This document shows, in pieces, positions 17,468 to 29,900 of a stretch of DNA of 64,000 nt (position 1 is its first letter; each line of letters opens with the position of its first letter). Made by a program: the position numbers and the translations under genes. The stretch is from assembly GCA_003117195.1 (NCBI GenBank), contig BDSI01000181.1:62001-126000 (forward strand), read 5' to 3'. The notes beneath the pieces are model-generated. The model had not been told where the DNA came from, did not search any database, and saw only the letters and a program-made list of their open reading frames with translations. The DNA comes from Eudorina sp. 2006-703-Eu-15. Taxonomy: Eukaryota > Chlorophyta > Chlorophyceae > Chlamydomonadales > Volvocaceae.

Positions 17468-18850
17468 AGTTCCCTCGCATCCCTTGTGTCCGTCGGGTCC
17501 CCCGTGTCCGTCTTGTCCCTCGTGGCCCCCGTGTCACTCGGGTCCCTCGTGGCGTCCGACGAGATCCGTGCGTACGGCACATTGGTTACCGGCAGCCTCG
17601 GCGGGTCGCATGGCTTTCGGCTCCGGGGACGACGTGGCAAGCTCCTCCGCAGGGCCTGCATCATGTGATACTTCCCGTACGTGTTTGTCTCCTAACACGC
17701 TTTGTCCCCTTTTCATGAGATGCTTTCGTGTGGTCTACTGCCGGCACAGGGACGTCGCCCAGTCCCCGGCAGGGCGTCTCAGTCGGCGCAGAGACCGTGT
17801 CGGGGCGCCCCGGCGGGGCCCCCGCCCCGGCGGGGCCCCAGCGGGGCTGCAGTAGCAGGAGGAGCAGCAGCCGGGCGCGGTAGCTCCAGCGCGCAGGGCT
17901 CACCGGACAAGGAGGAGGGAGCGGAGGGCCGGCGCACGGCCACCGGGGTGCGGACGGAGGCGGCGGCGAGCAGCTCATCAGTAAGTGTACGGATGTACGG
18001 AATAGTCGGCAGCTGGGAAAATGAACGATTCTGGTAGACAGTCATCGCCTGGGGTGCCCAACCTTGCGTACGATGGGCGGGATGGACCCCGGCTGGTTTT
18101 GGGCTTATCAACAATATCGATCCTGGGCGGGTGATGTCGCTTTCTCCCTGGGCTGGTTGCCGCGGTGCCGGTGGTGCCGCTCTTGGCCATAGGTGCCTTT
18201 GGAAAGCAAACAGTGGCGCCTCCAAGCGGGAGTGGTGACGCGCTTTCGGATCGCACGCTTACGTCACCTCGCACGTTCCTGTCATTGCTTCACACATGTG
18301 TGTGCACCTGCCCTGGCCACCGCAACGTCCGGAGCGGCCGCAGCCTCCCACAGCGCCCATGCGTCGGCTACGGCCTGGTGTTGCAACTGTGGTGGTGGGC
18401 AGTGGCAGTGGCGCAGCAGTCCAAGTCGGCCTACCTGGCCGCTTCACGGGCCGGCGTCGCTCGGCACCTCCGCGGCGCCTAGCTGCCGCTGATCCGCGAC
18501 CGCACTGCCTCTCCTGTGTGGCTCCACTGCGGTGTCCTTCACATTCAAGCAGGCCCCGGTGGGCCTTTCGCGGATTCGTGAGCGGTTCGCGGCCCCGATG
18601 TCCGGCGGGACGGCGGTGGGCGGTGGGGTGGACGGGTGTGCCTCGGGCGGCGAACCCGACTGGACGCGTGGACGGACCAGTCCACCCACCTGGCCCCGCT
18701 GGTGGAGCCGCTGGTGGAGCCGCCTGCTGGAGCCCGCCGAGGCCAGGGGAGGCTCAGGAGGTTAAGCAGGTTGGGTTGGATGAGGACAATGCGTGGCCGG
18801 GCTGGGGCGGCTTGGGGAGCAAGGCTATGCGTGACAGGGTTGGGGAGGGC
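17468..18850. other. Spacer between the two composite repeats
   Basis: Sequence not shared with either array. It begins with short imperfect GTGTCC/GGGTCCC repeats (17470-17560) and has a GC-rich palindromic-looking stretch (CCCCGGCGGGGCCCC near 17810-17840). Open frames exist on both strands, but none shows a recognisable domain or a clean splice model. I cannot assign a gene. Confidence 0.5.
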
Positions 18851-21833
18851 TAGGGAGGACGGCTGTGCGTGGCCGATTTGGAGATGGCTGGGGAGGAGCC
18901 CTATGCGCGGCTGGGTAGGGGCGGGCTGGGGAGGATGGAGGCATCCCACCGAGTAGCACTTCAGAAACAGAGCTCTGAGCACTTCCCGTGAGGGAAGGAG
19001 ATTCATCACCTTTGTTTCGCGTGATTGCTACCCCGCGTGGTTGTGGGCGGCTTGTCGAACATCGCTTGGCGCGCGTATGTTGCCTCCGCCATCCCGCCAT
19101 AAGTGCTTCTTGGGACCCGCGAAGGTGCAGGGTCCTGGTCAGCTGGAGGGCGCAGCTTACGCGCGCTTCATTCGGCCGGAGCTGCCCGATGTGCTGCGCT
19201 GCGCGTGCGGGGGACGCCGGGCGCAGCGCCCGAAGGACTACGGGTCCTCGTCCCGATGTGGCAACAGGGAGGGCTCCGCAGCCCTCAGCCACGGATCCAC
19301 GCAGCTGCATCCAGAGAGGCGCCCCAACGCAGCTGGCAGTCCGCAACCCTCTCCAGGTCCCGTCAGCAATAGGCGCCTACGAGCTATCTGGGCCCGTTGG
19401 AACACCCGGTCCCGGTGGAAAGGCGCCGAAATTGTTGTTTGCGAGCACGGATACGCGGGGGTATGGATTGGGGGTGCGGCAGACCCGTGGGCCAGGTGCG
19501 GCGGTGGAGGCGGGAGGCCTGCACACCTCGCCCTTGCAGCTGCCTGCGGGCGTGCTGGCTGAGGGGCAAGGGAGTGATGCGGCAGAGAGAGCTGGCGCTA
19601 TTGTGCTGGGCGGTATGCAGGCCTCTTTGTGGGACTCGTCTCGGCCTGTGCCGATCATCAAGGTTGTGCGGCCGCATTTTGCTAGAGTGAGTGTCAGAGC
19701 TGTGGACTGGCAGGCTCAACCGGTGGTTTTCACCACCACAAACAGCGTGGACTAGACGGGGACACGCGCTATCATCGCCGTGCACTGTTTGCGCAACCCT
19801 TTTCCAGACCCACGTTGACCCCTTCGGTCGCTCCCTTCCAAGAGGTCAGGCCTCGCCACATTGGCCGTACCTGCATTCAGTGTCGCAGACACCCCTTGGC
19901 CATCAGGACCGAGTGAGTGGTGTGAGACGGCGCGATCTAATTGCGGGGGGGGACCCGAGGGGATCGGACCGCAGGATGGCCTACCCTCGTGGGACTGGGC
20001 GAGCGGGAGAGGGCGCTGCGCTTTGGGCCTAGAAGGGGCGAGAACTTCCGCGTCGCGCGCAGGCTCCTTTGGAGTCTCGGACGTCTCCCCCCACATCCTG
20101 TTCACCTTCCGGGTTGTCGCGATGGCGATTGCTGGTGGCGTGGCGTGCTGGGTAGTTTTCCTTCCTGGGGGGAAGGGGAAGGCGCTGGCAACCGTAGCAG
20201 GTGAGTTCGCGCTTTTGGTAGTTGTGTAATCGGCGTAGTGGGCTTTCAGTAGCACTGCGCAGTTATTTGACAGGTGTCCAGCTAGTGTTTGTAGAGTTGG
20301 TGAGCAGGCTTCGAACTGGTGTGTCGTGGCAGGATCAAGCCGTGTAGGGGACCGCCCCTCCCTGCCCCTCTCAGTGTGGGAGGTGCGGGGGTGTACCCGC
20401 GCGGCGTCGGACGACCAGTTAGAGCAGCCTAGTTTATTCGTAAGACGCGCGCGGAAGCGCCGCGCTGTGCTGTGTCCCGGCCAATTGTGACATTGCGGCC
20501 CAAACGTATGTAGCATGTGACACCTCGACACAAATTCGCCAAAATGAACTCCGGATTCCACAGAAAGATTCTCTTACGACCTTGTCTGGGCATTCGAAGT
20601 TCGCGAAATGCCATTCACCTAGCGGCGGCTTGCATGCCCGACACCATCGTCCATCCCACCGCGGAAGGGTGCCATGAAAGGCTCACAGCGCATATTGCAC
20701 AGATGTAGCGATGCAACTGAAATATGATACGAACATAACTTCGGTAATCGACAGGGCTGGTAGAGCGCTTTGCAGTAATTGCAGCCACTACCTCCAGCCG
20801 AGCTTCGCAAACTTCTCGCGCAATGTGACTGAACGTCATCATAATGAGAATCAGAACTGGCTGGCCACGACCGAGGCGTCGCTCGGAACTTTTCTTCGGT
20901 TTTAGGGACAATTCGCCCAGCCAGCTGGTCCTTGTCACGATACCTTTCACCGTCTGATCAGCACCGCCTCATGCTTGTGCACCAAAATCCAATGCCATGC
21001 CTGAAGCATGTACGAAGCAGCAGTAGTGAACTTGCCATGTTGTACCACTTATCGGCCAGTAATTCTATAAAATGCGGCAACTCACCTTCTTCTCACCAAG
21101 CAGCTGTATCAACACAGGAACAGCTTACATGAAGCTCTCTTACAGCACTCGCGCTGAAGCTTAGGAGTCCTTTCACTGTCCCGAAGCGTTGCAGCCCTGC
21201 TAACTCGGTCGCAGCCGAACAGCCTCAACGTCCAAGGGGAGCTCACGATGTTTAATCGTCTGCAAGAGGCGTTTGCTGGTCGCCAGTGCTTACGGTACAG
21301 TCCAAGGTCGATGCTCCCTTGCCATGCCGGAATCGCCGCTCTTTTAGATTCTTGACTTTAAATTAATTATTTGTTGCTGCAGAAATGTCACAAAGAATAG
21401 TCGAGTAAGGTCAGGTTCCGGTCGACAGCGAAGTCGCAAGCGCCGCTGTAAACCTTACGTGAGTTCTGGCTTGTGGATTACGTGCTATTGGACTGTTACT
21501 TGAAGCTCGTTTCGGTGCAATAACGGGGCGTGACCATTGTGACAACGTCCGTCCGACCGCAACATGCTTGGCATGCCTGCTGACTGTATTGATGTTTCTG
21601 GGCGTGGAAACGGTTTGCGCACTGATCTGGGATCACATTAACATTGCCTTCGTAGTACCTCTTATCGTCAACTTCTTATCCCGCCGCGCTTTTCCTTCCC
21701 CGCACATACAGACCCGAGGACCAGCTAAGCTTGCTCAACAAGAACCGTGAAAATGTGTCGAAGACCGCCGTCGAGTGCACTTTTGCCGTCACGAGATCCC
21801 GCATCCGGTAGGTGACGATAGGGCTCTGCTCCC
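18851..21833. repeat. Composite repeat head A, copy 2
   Basis: Second copy of the 8849-11819 sequence, same orientation. It has a 12-base insertion near 19461, a 13-base replacement near 21543 (GACAACGTCCGTCCGACC) and several small deletions relative to copy 1. The separation of the two heads is almost exactly 10 kb. Confidence 0.9.
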
Positions 21834-21837
21834 ACGG

Positions 21838-24800
21838 GATCATGCGCGGGGCCGTGGGGTTGAGCGGCTGGAGGGATCATGCGCGGGGCCGTTCGTGGGG
21901 TTGAGCGGCGGGAGGGATCATGCGCGGGGCCGTTCGTGGGGTTGAGCGGCGGGAGGGATCATGCGCGGGGCCGTTCCTGGGGTTGAGCGGCGGGAAGGAG
22001 CGTTATGGCACGAGGTGACGATTGGGCTGGGCTCGGGATCATGTGCCGGGTCGCTCGTTGTTGGGTCGGGCCCAGGGAGGGATCGGGTAACTGGGTTGGG
22101 CCCGGGGAATCATCATTCGCATGCTCCTGCTCTTGAAGACCAGCCCTTGCTTCAGCTCCGCGCCGCAGCCATCTCAGCCAAGCCGTTCAGCTCCGCGCCG
22201 CAGCCACCTCAGCCAAGCCGTTCAGCTCCGCGAAGCAGCCACCTCAGCCAAGCCGTTCAGCACAGCGAAGCGCAGCCTTTGCACACGCATTCACTTTGTA
22301 CACTATTGATTTGTACAATGCCGTAGACCCATGAGCTTTGATCCCGTCACTCTTCTAACCCCCCCCCATCCCTTATGCGCTGCGATGCCCCTCGCGAGAT
22401 GGAGCCTATTTGCGGGCGGGACCGCTCATGGTGATAGGTGATAGGCCTGGTCGGTGTTGTGGCTGTGCGATAATACGGATCTGCCCGCGCGTTATGGCAC
22501 GAGCTGACTCCTTTGGTGGTTACTTCTTATTGCTTGCAGGCGCGGTGGCTGCTGTTGCGGATCGATTGGCCAGGTGCGGTGGTCAGTCCGCGCCTACAAG
22601 GTGATGAGTCAGCCGCTTTGTGATCGATTGCGAATCGGCCCCTTGCTTATGGCACGAGCTGACTCCCTTGGTGGTTACTCCTCATTGCTTGCAGGCGCGG
22701 TGGTAGCCCGTCCAGGTGTTGGTAAGTTGGTAGGTAAGTTTTGCCTCGCCAGCGTTCCACGCCAGCTTTCCACACACGATACACGCTGACCCCGCCCTCG
22801 CGTCGCTGCTTACAGGATCGCTCATCCGTCGGAAGGAGTGCTTCGTCGGGTTTGCCAACACGTTCACTCACCGCCTGACGCTTCCCCCTGCACCCCCAAG
22901 ACCAAAGCCCATGCTGTGCACCTTAACGAGATCCCGCATCCGGTAGGTGACGATTGGGCTGGGCTCGGGATCATGTGCCGGGTCGCTCGTTGTTGGGTCG
23001 GGCCCAGGGAGGGATCAGGTATCTGGGTTGGGCCCGGGGAATCATCATTCGCATGCTCCTGCTCTTGAAGCACAGCCCTTGCTTCAGCTCCGCGCCGCAG
23101 CCACCTCAGCCAAGCCGTTCAGCTCCGCGCCGCAGCCACCTCAGCCAAGCCGCTCAGCACAGCGAAGCGCAGCCTTTGCACACGCATTCACTTTGTACAC
23201 TATTGATTTGTACAATGCCGTAGACCCATGAGCTTTGATCCCGTCACTCTTCAAAAACCCCCCATCCCTTATGCGCTGCGATGCCCCTCGCGAGATGGAG
23301 CCTATTTGCGGGCGGGACCGCTCATGGTGATAGGTGATAGGCCCGGTCGGTGTTGTGGCTGTGCGATAATACGGATCTGCCCGCGCGTTATGGCACGAGC
23401 TGACTCCTTTGGTGGTTACTTCTTATTGCTTGCAGGCGCGGTGGCTGCTGTTGCGGATCGATTGGCCAGGTGCGTAGGTCAGTCCGCGCCTACAAGGTGA
23501 TGAGTCAGCCGCTTTGTGATCGATTGCGAATCGGCCCCTTGCTTATGGCACGAGCTGACTCCCTTGGTGGTTACTCCTCATTGCTTGCAGGCGCGGTGGT
23601 AGCCCGTCCAGGTGTTGGTAAGTTGGTAGGTACGTTTTGCTTCGCCAGCGTTCCACGCCAGCTTTCCGCACACGATACACGCTGACCCCGCCCTCGCGTC
23701 GCTGCTTGCAGGATCGCTCATCCGTCGGAAGGAGTGCTTCGTCGGGTTTGCCAACACGTTCACTCACCGCCTGACGCATCTCCCTGCACCCCCAAGACCA
23801 AAGCCCATGCTGTGCACCTTAACGAGATCCCGCATCCGGTAGGTGACGATTGGGCTCTGCTCCCTCGGGATCATGCGCGGGGCCGTGGGGTTGAGCGGCT
23901 GGAGGGATCATGCGCGGGGCCGTTCGTGGGGTTGAGCGGCGGGAGGGATCATGCGCGGGGCCGTTCCTGGGGTTGAGCGGCGGGAGGGATCATGCGCGGG
24001 GCCGTTCCTGGGGTTGAGCGGCGGGAAGGAGCGTTATGGCACGAGGTGACGATTGGGCTGGGCTCGGGATCATGTGCCGGGTCGCTCGTTGTTGGGTCGG
24101 GTCCAGGGAGGGATCGGGTAACTGGGTTGGGCCCGGGGAATCATCATTCGCATGCTCCTGCTCTTGAAGACCAGCCCTTGCTTCAGCTCCGCGCCGCAGC
24201 CATCTCAGCCAAGCCGTTCAGCTCCGCGCCGCAGCCACCTCAGCCAAGCCGTTCAGCTCCGCGAAGTAGCCACCTCAGCCAAGCCGCTCAGCACAGCGAA
24301 GCGCAGCCTTTGCACACGCATTCACTTTGTACACTATTGATTTGTACAATGCCGTAGACCCATGAGCTTTGATCCCGTCACTCTTCAAAAACCCCCCATC
24401 CCTTATGCGCTGCGATGCCCCTCGCGAGATGGAGCCTATTTGCGGGCGGGACCGCTCATGGTGATAGGTGATAGGCCTGGTCGGTGTTGTGGCTGTGCGA
24501 TAATACGGATCTGCCCGCGCGTTATGGCACGAGCTGACTCCTTTGGTGGTTACTTCTTATTGCTTGCAGGCGCGGTGGCTGCTGTTGCGGATCGATTGGC
24601 CAGGTGCGGTGGTCAGTCCGCGCCTACAAGGTGATGAGTCAGCCGCTTCTTGATCGATTGCGAATCGGCCCCTTGCTTATGGCACGAGCTGACTCCCTTG
24701 GTGGTTACTCCTCATTGCTTGCAGGCGCGGTGGTAGCCCGTCCAGGTGTTGGTAAGTTGGTAGGTAAGTTTTGCCTCGCCAGCGTTCCACGCCAGCTTTC

Positions 24801-25620
24801 CACACACGATACACGCTGACCCCGCCCTCGCGTCGCTGCTTACAGGATCGCTCATCCGTCGGAAGGAGTGCTTCGTCGGGTTTGCCAACACGTTCACTCA
24901 CCGCCTGACGCATCTCCCTGCACCCCCAAGACCAAAGCCCATGCTGTGCACCTTAACGAGATCCCGCATCCGGTAGGTGACGATTGGGCTCTGCTCCCTC
25001 GGGATCATGCGCGGGGCCGTAGGGTTGAGCGGCTGGAGGGATCATGCGCGGGGCCGTTCGTGGGGTTGAGCGGCGGGAGGGATCATGCGCGGGGCCGTTC
25101 CTGGGGTTGAGCGGCGGGAAGGAGCGTTATGGCACGAGGTGACGATTGGGCTGGGCTCGGGATCATGTGCCGGGTCGCTCGTTGTTGGGTCGGGCCCAGG
25201 GAGGGATCGGGTAACTGGGTTGGGCCCGGGGAATCATCATTCGCATGCTCCTGCTCTTGAAGCACAGCCCTTGCTTCAGCTCCGCGCCGCAGCCACCTCA
25301 GCCAAGCCGTTCAGCTCCGCGAAGCAGCCACCTCAGCCAAGCCGTTCAGCTCCGCGAAGCAGCCACCTCAGCCAAGCCGCTCAGCACAGCGAAGCGCAGC
25401 CTTTGCACACGCATTCACTTTGTACACTATTGATTTGTACAATGCCGTAGACCCATGAGCTTTGATCCCGTCACTCTTCTAAAACCCCCCATCCCTTATG
25501 CGCTGCGATGCCCCGCGCGAGATGGAGCCTATTTACGGGCAGGACCGCTCATGGTGATAGGTGATAGGCCTGGTCGGTGTTGTGGCTGTGCGATAATACG
25601 GATCTGCCCGCGCGTTATGG
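21838..25620. repeat. Array B2: second tandem ~0.92-kb satellite array
   Basis: Landmark positions 22735, 23631 and 24765 give periods of 896 and 1134. The longer period is due to an embedded block of the 42-bp G-rich repeats. Units share variants not seen in array 1 (TCATCCGTCGG, AGCGTTCCACGCC), so each array has homogenised separately. The array ends abruptly at GCGCGTTATGG, where the tRNA-like sequence begins. Confidence 0.95.
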
Positions 25621-25654
25621 GGGGTCGTCTAATGGGAAAGACACTCTTTCACGA

Positions 25655-25726
25655 AGGGGGGTCGTCTTATGGGAAAGACACTGGCATTCTGTCCAGAGAT
25701 CGGCGATTCGAATCCCCGTCCCCTCA
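25655..25726 (+). pseudogene. tRNA-like relic (possible tRNA-derived SINE head)
   Basis: Shows an A-box-like TCGTCTTATGG, a D-stem GTCT/AGAC, an anticodon-stem-like CTGG/CCAG around ATTCTGT, a five-base variable loop and a B-box-like GATTCGAATCC. The acceptor arms GGGGGG and TCCCCTC pair mostly. The T-stem pairs badly and the anticodon arm is one base short, so I do not call a working tRNA. The 5' half (GGGGGGTCGTCTAATGGGAA, 25619-25645) is duplicated just upstream. TCT (Arg) is the most likely ancestral anticodon, weakly. Confidence 0.4.
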
Positions 25727-25734
25727 CCGCCGTG

Positions 25735-26962
25735 TGATTAGGCGGGTCTGGCGCGGTTTCCAGGAGAGGCAATCCTGGTAACCTGGTGTTGTGGCCGGTA
25801 TGGCTGCGTGACCCCCCCCCCGCGGTTGATGGAGGATGGGTGCGCAGTCCTTGGTAGGGGTTGATGAGATGAGGCGGCTACGGGCTATCTGGGCCCGTTG
25901 GAACACCCTGTCGGGATACGGGTCCACCTTGTAACGGTTACATTAGAAGCACCCACATCGTTCGATGTGCAGACAAATTTAATTATCACAGCTTGTTTTG
26001 GATACGTGCAGAATTTGGTAACGATCATGAAGAACACGCGTGCGCCGTGTTGCAACGAACATGCCGGACCCTTAACGCGTCGTCCGGACTGCCTGAGAAA
26101 TCGAGTAAATATTGATTCAATATGCAACTATGATAGATCATGTATAGTGTCCTTCACAATCCGACGCATGGCAAGATAGCATGACTACAGCATGCTTCAA
26201 CTGGGGTTTCGTTATGACAACAGCCAAGCTGAAACCATGCTGCGTTTACGGTACACAAATATATACATTTACGTCTTAAGTGGTTGAAAATTTAGCATCT
26301 CACCTCATGAAGCCGGGTTGTTGGTTAAGCGGGGTACGACGAACGAAGTCCACGCGGCGGCCATAACCGGAGGTGAACTGAAAACCTCACACTTCACAGG
26401 AGCTGGCTTTTATACGTGGAATAGGAGGTCAGCTCTGCTGATACTGTGTTGGGGGACGACCAGCTAGCTGCTTCTCTACGTTCATCTGCTATATCGCCTA
26501 AGAGCCAGCGCGCTGCGCGGGATTGCGTCATCAAGCTAGGACCTCTTCCATCTTGCAGCTGCAGTTGAACATCTACGGTAAGTTCGCGGCAGGTCACGGC
26601 GGCGCCGGCAATCAACGACCTTCGGAAGCGCGCCGCACAGACGCCGCATCCAAACGGCGCAAACGGCGCCTTGCGCGGTCTGCTTTTACATGGTTTTGTT
26701 ACGCACTTCCATTTTTGGCTCGGGGACTAACACTCGGAGGACCGCAAAGCGGCAGCACATCACGACCTCAACCAGGTTAAGCACTGCATACCCGCTTCAA
26801 ATTTCCCCGCCCCCTCCCAAAAACTTTGCTATCTCACAAAGTCACGCTCCGTGTCGACGTTGCCGTACACCCTGAGAGAACCCCCCACCAACCTCCCTTT
26901 CTCGACCTGCGACGTCGGGACCTTCCCCGCCCATCATCAACGCCCGCCCTCATGCGCCAGAA
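25735..26962. other. Intergenic region upstream of the RNA helicase
   Basis: The first 200 bp share a motif with head A and with 38374-38415 (see findings). From 25945 to 26420 it is AT-rich with no coding signal. From 26420 to 26962 lie the likely promoter and 5' UTR of the helicase. No gene is recognised. Confidence 0.55.
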
Positions 26963-29900
26963 ATGACCGATGACACGGCTGCCAAGCTGGCCAAGCTCCA
27001 AAAGAAGCTGGCCAAGGTCGCGAAGCAGCTAAAGTCCGGCGCGCTCAACGCCGATGAGGCGCGAGACGAGGAGGCGCGGCTGAAGAAGAAGATTGGCAAG
27101 TTGGAGCAGCCGGCGGGGGCGACAGCTGCGCCGGCCGACGGCTCCAGCGGTGACGGACAAGAGCAGCAGCAGCAGCCGCAGAAGGGGCAGAAGAAGAAGG
27201 ACAAGAAGCGCGACCTTGATGCCGCGGCGGAGAATGGCGCCGCGGCCGGCCCGCCGGCGAAGAAGTCCAAGAAGTCCGCGGCTTCCGAAGAGGATGGCGC
27301 CGCTGCTGCCGCCGCCACCGCCGCAGCAGCGGACGGTCCTGTGGTGGCCGACGGCCAGGCCAAGAAGAAGAAGAAGAACAAGGACAAACAGGCGGCGGCA
27401 GGGTCTGGGGAGGACGGGGAGGCGGCGAACGGGCACGCGAACGGGGCCGACAAGCACCACCACCATAAGCACCACCACCATCAACACCACCATCACCACC
27501 ATCACCACAGCAAGCACCACGGGAAGCACGCAGGGGTGGGTGACGCCAAGCTGGCGGCGGCGGGGAAGCCCATCGTCAAGTCGCTGTACAACGAGCATCC
27601 CGAGGTGACGGCGTTGACGGCGGAGAAGGTGGCGGCGCTGCGGGCGGAGCGGGAGACGGCGGTGGAGGGCTTCGGGCCGGACGATGATTTCGTGGCCGGT
27701 GAGGTTGGAGGGCTGAAGGGGTGGCCGGGGCGGTGGAGGGTGCGGTGCGTTGGAGGCTTGAAGGGTGCGGTGGAGGGTGCGGTGGACGGTGGTGTGGAGG
27801 GTGCGGGACCTTCAGCCTGAAGTGCAGTGAGGGGCAACCGAGTATGGGGGCTTTGTTGCTCACAGCATGTCTGTCATCCCTGCCACCTACTTCCCTGCCC
27901 CCAAACCCTCCTGTCCCCAACCTCCTTGGCCCCAACCCCTCCCTTTGCCCCCTGCTCCCCCTTGTGCCCCGCAGGCGGCCCCACCGACATCAAGCCGCTG
28001 TTCAAGTTTGAGCACACGGGGCTGCCGGACCAGATGCTTCACGCCACCCGCAGCTTTGTGTCACCCAGCCCCATCCAGGCGCAGTGCTGGCCCATCATTC
28101 TGGCGGGACGGGACCTCATCGGCATCGCGGCCACAGGTGGGTGGGTGGGTGGGTGGGTGGGTGGGTGGGTAGGGGATTGAGGTGTATTGAGGTGTGAACC
28201 CTTTTGCGGTTTCGCTGTCTTTATTGACAGAAAGAGGGATTGAGGTGTATTGAGCGGGTGGGTGGGTGGGTGGGTGTGAGGAGATGGGTGTAGGAAATTT
28301 GGAGTGAGGGGGTGAGTGTGGGTATGGGCGGATGTGTGGATGGGTGGGCGGGGGCCAGGGGAAATTCAATCCGCGCATGGATCGCAACGGATCGCAACGG
28401 ATCGTAACGGATCCCGTTTTGTTTTCGACACCCCCTCGCCCCCCACCCACCGGTTTCCTATTTCCCCCCTGGCCCCCTTCCGCTCCTCCGCACGGTCCGC
28501 GCCCGCGGCCCCCCCTACCCCGCCTCTCCCTCTCGCTAGGTAGCGGCAAGACCCTGGGGTTCGGCCTGCCCATGCTGCGGCACATCGCGGCGCAGCGCGA
28601 CGCGGGGGTGGTGAGCGGCAAGGGCCCCTTTGCCCTGGTGATGGCCCCCACTCGGGAGCTGGCCATGCAGATCAACCAGGTGCTCGAGGTGAGTGAGGGG
28701 ACAGACCACCGACCACCTGCCGCCTACCGGGGCAGCAAGCAACCTGGGGGAGGGGGCCGGGGAGGGGAGCGGGGCGGGGAGAGGGAAGCGGGGAGGAGGG
28801 CGGGGAGGGGCGGGAGAGGGAGCATAGGACATTGGTAGGCATGATGAAGTTGCGCTGGCTGCCAGAGCGAACGATATAGCGGGGAGGGGGAAGGCGGCAA
28901 GAAGGAGGGTTCAGGAGGCGGCAAGGAGGGGCGGACAGGAGGTGTTGCGGAGGGGGCGCGGGCCGGGGCGAGGCGGGGCGCTGTCATGGGGGACATGGGG
29001 GGGGCGGGTGTTCACAGGGCGCCTCGCACAGGGGGCCGCGGCTTTCGGTTCTCCGCCCGCGCGAAACCCGCACCGGGACGCAGCTCCAACCCGCGCGGTC
29101 CTCGGCCCGCGCGCTTTTGAGACAACCGCCGCCGCGAGCGGATGAATCAGTAGAGAACACACACGCCTCTGGCTGGGGTCGGGCTGGGCTCCTCTGGGCA
29201 CCCCACCCACCCCAGCAGCGCAGTTTGAAAATGTCTACCAATTTCCTATACCTCGGCCACCCTCGCCCCGCCCCTCTGCTTCCCCGCCGTCTCCACCCAC
29301 AGGACGCGGTGAGCCAGTGCGGCATGAAGACGGTCTGCGTGTACGGCGGCGTCCCGAAGCCGCCGCAGGTTGGTACGGCAGCGACCCTCCAGGGGAGGAT
29401 CTTATCCTCCTGACGCGGCCCCGTGTCTTCCCGTGTGTTTTGGGGGCCGGGCTGGTGAAGAGGGACATGAGGAGGCGGCCGGAGGGCTGAGACCTCGCCG
29501 TCCCCCTGGGCCCTCCGTTGCCCCTCCACCGCGGCTTCTAGTCTGCCTGTTCCCCCTCCACCGCAGCTGCCGGCCCAAACCCCCGCTCTGCCCCCCCTTG
29601 CGTGTGAGCTCACCCCTGCTCTGCCTGCTGCCTACGGACCCCCACCCCACCCCACATCCCACACACACACATCGCCCCCCCCCTATTACCCCCCTCGGCC
29701 CCCTCTGCAGGTCGCCGCCCTCAGGTCGGGTGTGGACATTGTGGTGGGCACCCCCGGTCGCATGGAGGATCTCTTGAACGACGGAGTGCTGCAGCTCAAA
29801 CAGGTGGGGGCAGTTGGGCAGTGGGGGCAGTGAGGCAGTTGGGCGGTTGGGGCAGTTGGGCAGTTGGGGCCGGGTTGTGGATTTCCGCTGGCGGCCCGAT

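Noticed and set aside
12067..25450. Recurrent ~105-residue frames in each B unit
   Set aside because: They recur only because the DNA is tandemly repeated. A 4-base insertion in array 2 shifts the frame upstream, and substitutions do not favour synonymous sites.
25655..25726. Functional tRNA gene
   Set aside because: Three of five T-stem pairs fail and the anticodon arm lacks one base, so it is kept only as a relic.
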